From Streptomyces sp. ISL-100 (GTDB lineage: Bacteria; Actinomycetota; Actinomycetes; Streptomycetales; Streptomycetaceae), in contig NZ_JAGGOK010000056.1 of assembly GCF_018614615.1 (NCBI RefSeq), positions 186,001 through 250,000 of the forward strand: a stretch of 64,000 bases of DNA, read 5' to 3'. The translations under genes were made by a program, and so were the position numbers. The notes under the pieces are model-generated. The model did not search any database. It was not told where the DNA came from and worked only from the letters and a program-made list of their open reading frames with translations. Below, in pieces: positions 1 through 7,776 of the stretch. Within the stretch, counting starts at the first letter, position 1. The number at the start of each line of letters is the position of its first letter.

Positions 1-556
1 GGCGCCCCAGGGCCCGCATGACCTCGAGAGAGGCCGTCGCGTCGGCTGCCGCGTCGTGCGCGCCGTCCAGCTCCACCTCGTACTGCGCGCACAGATCGGT
101 GAGCGTACGGCGGCCCTTGCGGTAGCGGTCCAGATGCTTGTCCAGTACGCGCGGATCCAGCACGCACAGCGGACGGCTGTCCAGATAGCGCGTCAGCGAC
201 GACGCCCGGTGGCGCCTCAGCTCGCGGTCCAGCAGCGTCAGATCGAACGGCGCGTTCATCACCACCAGCGGCCGGCGGGCGATGCTCTGCTCGGCGAGGC
301 CCCTGGCTATCTCCTCCACTACCGGCGCGGGCCAGCGGCCGTTGCGCTGAAGGTGATCGTCCGTCAGCCCGTGGATGGCGGCCGCCTCCGCGGGCACCGG
401 AATGCCCGGATTCACCAACCAGCGCGTCACCCGCACCCGCCCGCCCGGCGTGTCCTGCACGACCAGCGCGGCGGAAACTATGCGGTCCTCCTCGACATCC
501 ACGCCCGTGGTTTCGGTGTCGAACGCGGCCAGGGGTCCTTCGTACCAGCACGTCAT
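1..556 (-). CDS. DnaQ-fold 3'-5' exonuclease (partial, 3' end outside window)
   Basis: The first 185 residues of a DEDD-type 3'-5' exonuclease are present; the gene runs off the left edge, so its C-terminus is unseen. Starting at the ATG at 554-556, motif Exo I is DTETTG (residues 13-18, metal-binding D13 and E15), Exo II is NAPFD (101-105) and Exo III is a HD-AAAD run around 167-172. This set defines the DnaQ/epsilon-like fold that removes nucleotides from 3' ends using two metal ions. Stand-alone proteins of this type in actinomycetes may act in DNA repair or RNA turnover, and the sequence does not say which. The next gene diverges, leaving a 187-base intergenic region. A C-terminal extra domain such as BRCT or UvrC-like cannot be excluded. 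Confidence 0.85.
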   Translation of the reverse strand, partial: MTCWYEGPLAAFDTETTGVDVEEDRIVSAALVVQDTPGGRVRVTRWLVNPGIPVPAEAAAIHGLTDDHLQRNGRWPAPVVEEIARGLAEQSIARRPLVVMNAPFDLTLLDRELRRHRASSLTRYLDSRPLCVLDPRVLDKHLDRYRKGRRTLTDLCAQYEVELDGAHDAAADATASLEVMRALGR

Positions 557-689
557 GTCGAACTCCTCTTGCTCCCTTGGCAGATGGCGTGCGTCCCCCT
601 GCCCGAACCGGTGATACCCGGCTCGTTTGTGCGGTACGCCGTTTGCGGGGCAGCCGGAGCGGAGACAACACAGGTGACGGGGCGTGTGA

Positions 690-718
690 TTGACGACCCG
701 TCGCGGGAAACTGATAGG
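690..718 (+). promoter_or_regulatory. candidate sigma-HrdB-type promoter
   Basis: TTGACG at 690-695 and GATAGG at 713-718 are separated by 17 bases and lie 26 bases upstream of the ATG at 744. The -35 is good and the -10 is only moderate. It would drive the two hypothetical genes before thrS. Inference from sequence only. Confidence 0.4.
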
Positions 719-743
719 CACAGCCCGGAAGGCACCGTCAGCC

Positions 744-1310
744 ATGGCGCTCGCGCAGCCCGAACCGGGCGGGCTGCTGCCCGAGCGGATCGCACCGCTG
801 CGCGGCGGACTCGCCACCACCGCCTGCATGGAGACTCTTCAGGTGGGCTATCTGCACGCGGTCGCGGCGGCCGCGGGATGTTCTCTCTCACAGCCGTTTC
901 CGGACAACGGCATCGACTGGCACGTGAGCCACAGCGCTCCCGAGCACACCGTCGATGACGAAGTCACCATCAAAGTGCAGCTCAAATGCACCTACCAGAT
1001 CCCGCCGCACCCGGCAGGGGGCGCGTTCTCCTTCACGCTCGACAACGCGCACCTGGAGAAGCTCGCCCGGAGCCCGGTCTCGGTGCACAAGATCCTGGTC
1101 GTGATGCTCGTACCGCGGACCCAGGAGGACTGGCTGCGCGCCGGTCACGACCGCCTCGATCTGCGGCACTGCTGTTACTGGACCAACCTGGCCGGACACC
1201 CGGTGACGGGCAGGCGCAGGACAACTGTGCGGATCCCGACCTCGCGGATATTCGACGACCGAGCACTCTGCGAGATCATGACCCGGGTCGGGGTGGGAGG
1301 GAGACCCTGA
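744..1310 (+). CDS. conserved hypothetical protein, DUF4365-like
   Basis: A 188-residue protein of unknown function that resembles the DUF4365 family as found upstream of thrS in streptomycetes. The ATG at 744 is preferred over an in-frame upstream start at 690 because GGAAGG lies 11 bases before it and the upstream codons do not read like protein. The mid-region has a lysine, glutamate and aspartate pattern typical of nuclease-like DUF4365 folds, but I cannot assign catalytic residues with certainty. The stop overlaps the next start (ATGA, 1307-1312 region), so the two genes are probably translationally coupled. No membrane segment or signal peptide is seen. Function unknown. Confidence 0.7.
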   Translation: MALAQPEPGGLLPERIAPLRGGLATTACMETLQVGYLHAVAAAAGCSLSQPFPDNGIDWHVSHSAPEHTVDDEVTIKVQLKCTYQIPPHPAGGAFSFTLDNAHLEKLARSPVSVHKILVVMLVPRTQEDWLRAGHDRLDLRHCCYWTNLAGHPVTGRRRTTVRIPTSRIFDDRALCEIMTRVGVGGRP

Positions 1311-2554
1311 TGCAGCACCGGCCGATCGACGAGCCCGTACGACCACACCCGAGCACGGAGTCCGACAGTGGCTTCGCCACGGGTGCGGGGGTCTGGGATG
1401 CGGGCGCGGGGCCCGACCCCGCCAAGGTGGACCCCGCCGTGCTCGGCGTGCTGCTGGCCCGGCACGGCTGGCGGCGGCGCGGGGGAGCGGCGGGGCGCTA
1501 CGCGCGCTGGACCGCGCCCGGACCGTCCGGCGGCGGGACGAGCCTGCTCGTACCGGAGAGCAGGGCGTTCCCCGACAGCGACGACCTGCTCGGCGAGGCA
1601 CTGACCGCGCTCGCCCGGTGCGCCGCGCCCTCCGCCCGTGAGGTGCTGGTCGCACTCGCCGTCCCGAGCGACGAGATCAGGTGGTGGCGCGACGTACCGG
1701 AAGGCCCTTCCGGAGCCGCCTCGTGGACCGCGCAGGAGCAACTGCGCTCGGCGGCACGCCAGATGCTGCTCGCGGCGGCGCTCGCCGCGCGCGGGCGCGC
1801 CGGGTACTACGGCGCGCGGCACCGCAGGCAGGCGCAGACGTCGCTGGAGGGCGTGCTCGTGGGGCCGGCGCCCGGTGGGCGCGCGCTCACGGCGTTCGTA
1901 CCGGTGGAAGCGGGGCGCGGCGCTGTCGTACGGCTGCACCACGCCCTTCACGCGGCCCGCGAGGCCGTCGACTACAAGCGGGCCACCGGCGGCATGGAGG
2001 CCTTCGACTCGGCCGTCGAGGCCGGTGTGAGCCGCGAGCTGACGGACGCGGTGATCGCGCTGGTGCACGGCTCGGAGGGCACGCGGATCGGGCTGGAGTG
2101 GTCGCCCGGCGCCGGGGTGCCGGAAGGATGCGCGGCGCACCCGGAGGCGGTGGAGTTCTCGCCGGGCGACCTGCCGGCGCTGCGCGAGGCGGGTGCGCGC
2201 TACACGCTCGACGAGCCGTCCGTGGCGGTACGGATCACGGGTGCGGTGGTACGGATGCGGCGCTCGGGACCGGGCGGGGCGGGCACGGTGCGGCTGCGGG
2301 TCCTGGCGGGGGCGGAGGTTCCGTACGTACGAATGGTGCTCGACGAGGAGGCGTACCGGATCGCGGGCCACGCCCATCTGGTCGGGCTGCCGATCAGGGT
2401 GCACGGGCAGCTGGAGAGCCGGGGCGGCTTCCGGCGGCTCACGGGGGCGGACGGTGTGGTGCCGGTGCAGGTGGACGACGCGGAGCGGGACCGGCTGATG
2501 AAGTCGCTCCAGGAGAATCTGGACTATTTCGAGGAGGCGTGCGGCGGGGAGTAG
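1310..2554 (+). CDS. conserved hypothetical protein
   Basis: A 414-residue soluble protein that I do not recognise. It starts at the ATG that overlaps the stop of the preceding gene by one base, implying co-translation. The N-terminus is acidic and low-complexity (about 1-40), followed by an arginine- and alanine-rich globular region. The C-terminal third is beta-rich and includes a VRITGAVVRMRR stretch, and a short acidic tail follows. Frequent Val/Arg alternation near 300-390 suggests a beta-barrel or OB-like domain, but this is only an impression. The gene ends 99 bases before thrS and may share context with it. Codon use matches its neighbours, so no sign of transfer. Confidence 0.7.
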   Translation: MQHRPIDEPVRPHPSTESDSGFATGAGVWDAGAGPDPAKVDPAVLGVLLARHGWRRRGGAAGRYARWTAPGPSGGGTSLLVPESRAFPDSDDLLGEALTALARCAAPSAREVLVALAVPSDEIRWWRDVPEGPSGAASWTAQEQLRSAARQMLLAAALAARGRAGYYGARHRRQAQTSLEGVLVGPAPGGRALTAFVPVEAGRGAVVRLHHALHAAREAVDYKRATGGMEAFDSAVEAGVSRELTDAVIALVHGSEGTRIGLEWSPGAGVPEGCAAHPEAVEFSPGDLPALREAGARYTLDEPSVAVRITGAVVRMRRSGPGGAGTVRLRVLAGAEVPYVRMVLDEEAYRIAGHAHLVGLPIRVHGQLESRGGFRRLTGADGVVPVQVDDAERDRLMKSLQENLDYFEEACGGE

Positions 2555-2572
2555 CGGCAGGGAACAACCGTT

Positions 2573-2602
2573 TAGCGATGTGGTCGCCGGGCTCGGTACG
2601 AT
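2573..2602 (+). promoter_or_regulatory. candidate thrS promoter
   Basis: TACGAT at 2597-2602 is a good -10; TAGCGA at 2573-2578 is a weak -35 at 18-base spacing. It lies 51 bases before the thrS GTG. The 99-base intergenic region is too short for a T-box leader and no T-box motif is visible. Confidence 0.4.
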
Positions 2603-2653
2603 TCAGGGGCGCGCAGTCTCCTCTGTCGCGACCCCCTCAGTCAGGAGTGACCG

Positions 2654-4630
2654 GTGTCAGACGTCCGTGTGTTCATCCAACGCGATTCCGAGCGGGAAGA
2701 GCGCGTGGTGACCACGGGCACTACGGCGGCGGAACTCTTCCCCGGCGAGCGCACCATCGTGGCCGCGCGCGTGGGCGGCGACCTGAAGGACCTGGCGTAC
2801 GTCGTCGCTGACGGCGAGGAGGTCGAGCCGGTCGAGATCTCCTCCGAGGACGGCCTGAACATCCTGCGCCACTCGACCGCGCACGTCATGGCACAGGCCG
2901 TGCAGGAGCTCTTCCCCGAGGCCAAGCTCGGCATCGGCCCGCCGGTCAAGGACGGCTTCTACTACGACTTCGACGTCGAGAAGCCGTTCACCCCCGAGGA
3001 TCTCAAGGCCATCGAGAAGAAGATGCAGGAGATCCAGAAGCGCGGGCAGCGCTTCTCGCGCCGCGTCGTCTCGGACGAGGCCGCGCGCGAGGAGCTTGCG
3101 GACGAGCCGTACAAGCTGGAGCTCATCGGTATCAAGGGCTCCGCGTCGACCGACGACGGCGCGAATGTCGAGGTGGGCGGCGGCGAGCTGACCATCTACG
3201 ACAACCTCGACGCCAAGACCGGTGACCTGTGCTGGAAGGACCTGTGCCGCGGTCCGCACCTGCCGACCACCCGGAACATCCCCGCGTTCAAGCTGATGCG
3301 CAACGCCGCCGCCTACTGGCGCGGCAGCGAGAAGAACCCGATGCTCCAGCGCATCTACGGCACCGCGTGGCCGTCGAAGGACGAGCTGAAGGCGCACCTG
3401 GAGTTCCTCGCCGAGGCCGAGAAGCGCGACCACCGCAAGCTCGGCTCCGAGCTGGACCTCTTCTCGATCCCCGAGCAGATCGGCTCCGGCCTCGCGGTCT
3501 TCCACCCCAAGGGCGGCATCATCCGCCGGGTCATGGAGGACTACTCGCGCCGCCGGCACGAGGAGGAGGGGTACGAGTTCGTCTACACCCCGCACGCGAC
3601 CAAGGGGAAGCTCTTCGAGACCTCGGGTCACCTGGACTGGTACGCCGACGGCATGTACCCGCCCATGCAGCTCGACGAGGGCACGGACTACTACCTCAAG
3701 CCCATGAACTGCCCGATGCACAACCTGATCTTCGATGCGCGGGGCCGGTCCTACCGTGAACTGCCGCTGCGCCTCTTCGAGTTCGGGACCGTGTACCGGT
3801 ACGAGAAGTCGGGCGTCGTGCACGGCCTGACCCGGGCCCGCGGCTTCACGCAGGACGACGCGCACATCTACTGCACCAAGGAGCAGATGGCGGAGGAGCT
3901 CGACCGTACGCTCACCTTCGTCCTCGGGCTGCTGCGCGACTACGGCCTGACCGACTTCTACCTTGAGCTGTCCACCAAGGATCCGGAGAAGTTCGTCGGG
4001 TCGGACGAGATCTGGGAAGAGGCCACCGAGACCCTGCGCCAGGTCGCCGAGAAGCAGGGGCTCCCGCTGGTCCCGGACCCGGGCGGCGCCGCGTTCTACG
4101 GCCCGAAGATCTCCGTGCAGTGCAAGGACGCCATCGGCCGTACGTGGCAGATGTCGACCGTCCAGCTCGACTTCAACCTGCCGGAGCGCTTCAACCTGGA
4201 GTACACCGGCCCCGACGGCAGCAAGCAGCGTCCGGTGATGATCCACCGCGCACTGTTCGGCTCCATCGAGCGGTTCTTCGCGGTGCTTCTGGAGCACTAC
4301 GCGGGTGCGTTCCCGGCGTGGCTGGCTCCGGTGCAGGCGGTCGGCATTCCGATCGGCGACGCGCACATTCCGTACCTTCAGGAGTTCGCCGCCGAGGCGA
4401 AGAAGAAGGGGCTGCGGGTCGACGTGGACGCCTCCTCGGACCGTATGCAGAAGAAGATCAGGAACCAGCAGAAGCAGAAGGTTCCGTTCATGATCATCGT
4501 CGGTGACGAGGACATGAGCGCGGGCACGGTGTCCTTCCGCTACCGCGACGGATCGCAGGAGAACGGCATCCCGCGTGACGAGGCGCTGGCGAAGCTCGTC
4601 GATGTCGTGGAGCGTCGCGTCCAGGTCTGA
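2654..4630 (+). CDS. thrS: threonine--tRNA ligase
   Basis: Class II aminoacyl-tRNA synthetase charging tRNA-Thr in the cytoplasm. At 658 residues it has full bacterial length. Domain order: TGS (about 1-62), editing domain with HxxxH (H73, H77) and the CRGPH motif, the class II catalytic core with motif 2 around FEFGTVYRYEKSG, and a C-terminal anticodon-binding domain. The zinc-site residues are visible as MNCPMH, DDAH and an IHRALFGS motif. The start is GTG with a GGAG-like sequence 8-12 bases before it. In mycobacteria thrS lies next to the HIT-pgsA-acyltransferase-pimA run, as it nearly does here. A rho-independent hairpin follows the stop, so transcription probably ends before the convergent channel gene. 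Confidence 0.97.
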   Translation: MSDVRVFIQRDSEREERVVTTGTTAAELFPGERTIVAARVGGDLKDLAYVVADGEEVEPVEISSEDGLNILRHSTAHVMAQAVQELFPEAKLGIGPPVKDGFYYDFDVEKPFTPEDLKAIEKKMQEIQKRGQRFSRRVVSDEAAREELADEPYKLELIGIKGSASTDDGANVEVGGGELTIYDNLDAKTGDLCWKDLCRGPHLPTTRNIPAFKLMRNAAAYWRGSEKNPMLQRIYGTAWPSKDELKAHLEFLAEAEKRDHRKLGSELDLFSIPEQIGSGLAVFHPKGGIIRRVMEDYSRRRHEEEGYEFVYTPHATKGKLFETSGHLDWYADGMYPPMQLDEGTDYYLKPMNCPMHNLIFDARGRSYRELPLRLFEFGTVYRYEKSGVVHGLTRARGFTQDDAHIYCTKEQMAEELDRTLTFVLGLLRDYGLTDFYLELSTKDPEKFVGSDEIWEEATETLRQVAEKQGLPLVPDPGGAAFYGPKISVQCKDAIGRTWQMSTVQLDFNLPERFNLEYTGPDGSKQRPVMIHRALFGSIERFFAVLLEHYAGAFPAWLAPVQAVGIPIGDAHIPYLQEFAAEAKKKGLRVDVDASSDRMQKKIRNQQKQKVPFMIIVGDEDMSAGTVSFRYRDGSQENGIPRDEALAKLVDVVERRVQV

Positions 4631-4650
4631 CCTTTCCGCGAGCGTTTCTC

Positions 4651-4684
4651 AAGCCCCCGGTGAGCACTAGCCCGCCGGGGGCTT
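4651..4684. terminator. bidirectional intrinsic terminator, thrS / channel gene
   Basis: Arms AAGCCCCCGG (4651-4660) and CCGGGGGCTT (4675-4684) pair perfectly over 10 bp around a 14-base loop, followed by a T/C-rich tract. It lies between convergent genes, and its loop contains the channel gene's stop codon. Confidence 0.75.
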
Positions 4685-5305
4685 CTTCTCGTCCTCGCGC
4701 GCGAACGTCTGGATCAGCCAGGACGAGAACGAGCCCGTCACCGCGCCCAGCAGCGCCAGGCCACCCGCCATCAGGCCGGCCGCGATGACGCGTCCGCCCC
4801 AGGTCACCGGCGACACATCGCCGTACCCGACCGTCGTCAGGGCCGAGCAGGCCCACCACACGGCGTCCCCGAAGGTACGGATCGTGGCTCCGGGAGCCGC
4901 GTGTTCCTGCTGGTAGACGGCCAGCGCGCCGGCGAAGCTCAGCAGCAGCGCGGTCAGGCCCGCGTACGTGATCACGCGCGCGTGCAGGCTCAGCCGGGGC
5001 CGGTCGCGTCTGCGCTGCACCGCCGTGTACACCCGCACCATGCACAGCGGGCGCAGCAGCGGCATCAGCAGCACCACGGTGTCCAGCCAATGCGTACGTA
5101 CGAAGCCCAGCCTCCACCCCGCCAGTCGCCACCGCACCAGATAGTCGGCGGCGAACAGGCTCCACAGGAGCACGATCGCCACCACGCACGCGGTCCGCCG
5201 GCCCGTGGGCAGGCCGTGGGCGAGGACCAGGACCGCGTACGCGGCGAGGAAGAGCAGGGACGCGGCGAGGAGGGGGATCTCGCTGCGCTGCTCCCAGCGC
5301 CGCAC
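4667..5305 (-). CDS. potassium channel family protein (two-pore ion channel domain)
   Basis: A 212-residue membrane protein with the K+ selectivity filter TVGYGD at residues 158-163, between hydrophobic helices at about 115-131 and 172-190. Upstream are three more hydrophobic segments (about 10-30, 40-56, 75-92), so the layout is roughly a voltage-sensor-like module followed by a pore module. The 4-arginine S4 pattern is weak, so voltage gating is doubtful. The GTG at 5303-5305 is the only start codon between the upstream in-frame stop (5396-5398) and the first membrane helix. The C-terminal tail is short (EKKPPAG) with no RCK regulatory domain. It is convergent with thrS and probably monocistronic. 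It likely carries K+ across the plasma membrane. Confidence 0.85.
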   Translation of the reverse strand: MRRWEQRSEIPLLAASLLFLAAYAVLVLAHGLPTGRRTACVVAIVLLWSLFAADYLVRWRLAGWRLGFVRTHWLDTVVLLMPLLRPLCMVRVYTAVQRRRDRPRLSLHARVITYAGLTALLLSFAGALAVYQQEHAAPGATIRTFGDAVWWACSALTTVGYGDVSPVTWGGRVIAAGLMAGGLALLGAVTGSFSSWLIQTFAREDEKKPPAG

Positions 5306-5399
5306 CGGGCTGCTTTCGTGATCGGCGTCTATCGCCTCAGCATGGCCGGGCGGCCCCTGGTTGGCGCCCCGGCGACACGTTCGGCGGGTACCAAGTCAT

Positions 5400-5960
5400 A
5401 TGCTGCACTCCATGACGATTGAGCCGGAGCAGCAGATCGGAGTCGGGACGCCGGACGCGTTCCAGCGCCTGTGGACGCCCCACCGGATGGCGTACATCCA
5501 GGGGGAGAACAAGCCGACCGGTCCGGGGGCCGAGGACGGCTGCCCGTTCTGCTCGATCCCGGCGAAGTCCGACGAGGACGGGCTCGTCGTCGCGCGCGGT
5601 GAGCAGGTGTACGCGGTGCTGAATCTTTACCCGTACAACGGCGGGCACCTGATGGTCGTCCCGTACCGCCATGTCGCCGATTACACGGACCTGGACGACG
5701 CCGAGACCGCCGAGCTCGCTGCCTTCACCAAGCGCGCGATGGCGGCGCTGCGTACGGCTTCCGGGGCGCAGGGGTTCAACATCGGGATGAACCAGGGTGC
5801 GGTCGCCGGGGCGGGTATCGCGGCGCATCTGCACCAGCACCTCGTGCCGCGCTGGGGCGGGGACACGAACTTCATGCCGGTCGTCGGGCACACGAAGGTG
5901 CTGCCGCAGCTGCTGGGGGACACCCGCAAGATGCTGGCCGAGGCCTGGCCGGCGGCCTGA
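5400..5960 (+). CDS. HIT-family nucleotide hydrolase/phosphorylase
   Basis: A 186-residue histidine-triad protein; the catalytic signature is H143-L-H145-Q-H147 followed by LV. Such proteins cleave nucleotide phosphoramidates or dinucleoside polyphosphates using the central histidine. The mycobacterial orthologue in the same thrS-HIT-pgsA order is reported to be an Ap4A phosphorylase, so the same activity is plausible but unproven here. An N-terminal CPFC (48-51) could form part of a metal site. ATG at 5400 gives the longest convincing N-terminus; ATG at 5412 is an alternative. Neither has a good Shine-Dalgarno, so initiation may be leaderless. It lies just upstream of the phosphatidylinositol mannoside genes, apart from two inserted minus-strand genes. 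Confidence 0.88.
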   Translation: MLHSMTIEPEQQIGVGTPDAFQRLWTPHRMAYIQGENKPTGPGAEDGCPFCSIPAKSDEDGLVVARGEQVYAVLNLYPYNGGHLMVVPYRHVADYTDLDDAETAELAAFTKRAMAALRTASGAQGFNIGMNQGAVAGAGIAAHLHQHLVPRWGGDTNFMPVVGHTKVLPQLLGDTRKMLAEAWPAA

Positions 5961-5982
5961 CCCACGGGCGCCCCGCCCCACG

Positions 5983-7650
5983 TCACGCGTCGTACACGTC
6001 GGCCTTCCTCGGTGACGCGTCCTGGACCAGGCCGCTGAGGATCAGGGAACGGTTGCTGAAGCGGTCGGTGTCCACGCCGTGGTCGTCGAGCACGCGGATG
6101 GCCGCCGCGTGGACGACGCGCAGTACGGGCGTGGCCGCGCGCATCGCGTCGTCGGCCATGAACCGGTGCCGCCATGGCTTCTCCGCCCAGGCGTGCCGCA
6201 GGCCGAAGGGCTCCGGGAGCACGATCTTGCCGCCGAAGTAGTCGAGCAGCGGCGGGAACCAGGTGAACGGGGCGCGGACGGCCAGCCGTACCACTTCGTT
6301 GGCGTCGACGAGCGGCAGCTTCTTGTCCACCGTCTCCCAGAACTTGACCGGCTTGCTCACGGTCACCGTCTTGGCCGCGGGCTTGGTGGTGAAGAGGGAG
6401 TGGACCGGGCCCAGCGCGTGGCCCGTGACCTCGATGCGCAGTGTCTCGTGCAGCACGGTGACGGTGATCAGCATGGTGATGACCAGCTGGCCGTCCCAGA
6501 GTGTGAACTGCACGCCCAGATAGTGGCGGTTTCCGGCGCCGAACTGCTGCTCGTTGCAGATCCGCTGAATCTCGTGGCCCTTGATCTGGAACGCGTCGGC
6601 GTCCTGGCCGCCGGGCCGGGTCACCTCGGCCGCGTTCTCGCCGATCGGGGCGACGACCCAGTGCCGTACGGACGGCTTCGGGAAGCCGCCGGTGTGCAGG
6701 GGGCCGCGCTCCAGCATGCGCAGCTGGTCGTGGATGGCGCGTATGACGTCCCAGCTGCGGAATCCGTGGATTTCCTTGCCGGGGTCCCGTGAGACGAGGT
6801 CTTCGGCGAGCTGCCAGCTGCCCCATCGCGTGCCCATGCCGAGTATTCCCTTGGGGCCCGCGTAGAAGACCGAGTTGCTGTACTGCTCGGCGGTGAGCGT
6901 GGCGAGCGACTGGCGCAGCTGCTCGGCGGCGGACTCATTGGGGTCGCGCGGTACGGCTTCGGGGATCTTGGCGCCCACGCCGCCGCCCGACAGCAGTGCT
7001 TCCCAGCGCGTCCGCATGTCCTTGGCCGTCGACTCGCTGATCTGCTTCGCCCACAGCCAGCCGATGACCGGGGCGACGAGCATCGCCCGCAGATAGATCG
7101 CCCAGAAGCCGCCGAAGGGCAGCTTGATGAGGGCGATCACGGCCAGTCCGCCGACGGCGACCAGGGCGGCGGTCGCGAGGGCGCCGGCCGGCTTGTCCTT
7201 GGAGCCCGCGATCGTACGGCGCAGCTGGAAGACGCCCAGCCAGATGAGCAGCCCGGGCAGGAAGGCCAGGCCGAAGAGCGCCATGACGCCGGTGAGTTTG
7301 GTGTCCCGTTCCTTGCGGATGCGGGTCGCGGCGAGGCAGTGCTCGACGGCGGTCTGCGGTTCGGTTCCGAAGGACTGGATGAGCGGCTTGCGGGCCCCGC
7401 CGAGCATGCGTACCTGCACGGCGCGTGAGAAGGCTTCGCCCAGGTTCGGTTCGAGGAGGGAGAGCTTGCCCTTCTTCACCTCGGACTTGTGCCACTCGCT
7501 GTTGGCCTTGAGGATCTCGGTGACCGGGCTGTCGCGGTACGCCGCCGAGGCGAGGGCCTGCGTCGCCGCCGTCTGGCCCGCCGATCCCTGGAGCGGGACC
7601 TGCGCCCCCGGTGAGAAGTCGAACCCGTCATCCGCCACTGCTGCCCCCAT
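5983..7650 (-). CDS. large conserved membrane protein of unknown function
   Basis: A 555-residue protein with three hydrophobic helices (about 121-143, 156-178, 182-201) between a 120-residue soluble N-terminal region and a ~350-residue soluble C-terminal region. The C-terminal part has no motif I recognise. The start at ATG 7648-7650 is chosen because an AGGGGCGG sequence precedes it and translation further upstream is basic and unstructured; ATG at 7714-7716 is an alternative. It is convergent with the HIT gene. It lies downstream of the EF-G-like gene but is separated from it by a strong terminator, so it needs its own promoter. Function unknown; the small transmembrane core with large cytoplasmic flanks suggests a sensor or scaffold rather than a transporter. 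Confidence 0.75.
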   Translation of the reverse strand: MGAAVADDGFDFSPGAQVPLQGSAGQTAATQALASAAYRDSPVTEILKANSEWHKSEVKKGKLSLLEPNLGEAFSRAVQVRMLGGARKPLIQSFGTEPQTAVEHCLAATRIRKERDTKLTGVMALFGLAFLPGLLIWLGVFQLRRTIAGSKDKPAGALATAALVAVGGLAVIALIKLPFGGFWAIYLRAMLVAPVIGWLWAKQISESTAKDMRTRWEALLSGGGVGAKIPEAVPRDPNESAAEQLRQSLATLTAEQYSNSVFYAGPKGILGMGTRWGSWQLAEDLVSRDPGKEIHGFRSWDVIRAIHDQLRMLERGPLHTGGFPKPSVRHWVVAPIGENAAEVTRPGGQDADAFQIKGHEIQRICNEQQFGAGNRHYLGVQFTLWDGQLVITMLITVTVLHETLRIEVTGHALGPVHSLFTTKPAAKTVTVSKPVKFWETVDKKLPLVDANEVVRLAVRAPFTWFPPLLDYFGGKIVLPEPFGLRHAWAEKPWRHRFMADDAMRAATPVLRVVHAAAIRVLDDHGVDTDRFSNRSLILSGLVQDASPRKADVYDA

Positions 7651-7729
7651 CGCCGCACGTAACCGCCCCTGCGGCCTCTTCCCAACTGCTTGTCCAGTAG
7701 TGTCCCTGCCCGTCATGGGACAGTGAAAT

Positions 7730-7761
7730 GCCGCCCGCCGCAAGAGAATTCGGCGGGCGGC
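7730..7761 (-). terminator. intrinsic terminator of the EF-G-like gene
   Basis: An 11-bp perfect inverted repeat, GCCGCCCGCCG (7730-7740) and CGGCGGGCGGC (7751-7761), with a 10-base loop, lies 16 bases beyond the stop of the EF-G-like gene on the minus strand. Confidence 0.75.
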
Positions 7762-7776
7762 CTGTCAACTATGGGG

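Noticed and set aside
2555..2653. T-box leader upstream of thrS
   Set aside because: Only 99 bases, with no AG-bulge or T-box sequence; actinobacterial T-boxes are mostly at ileS.
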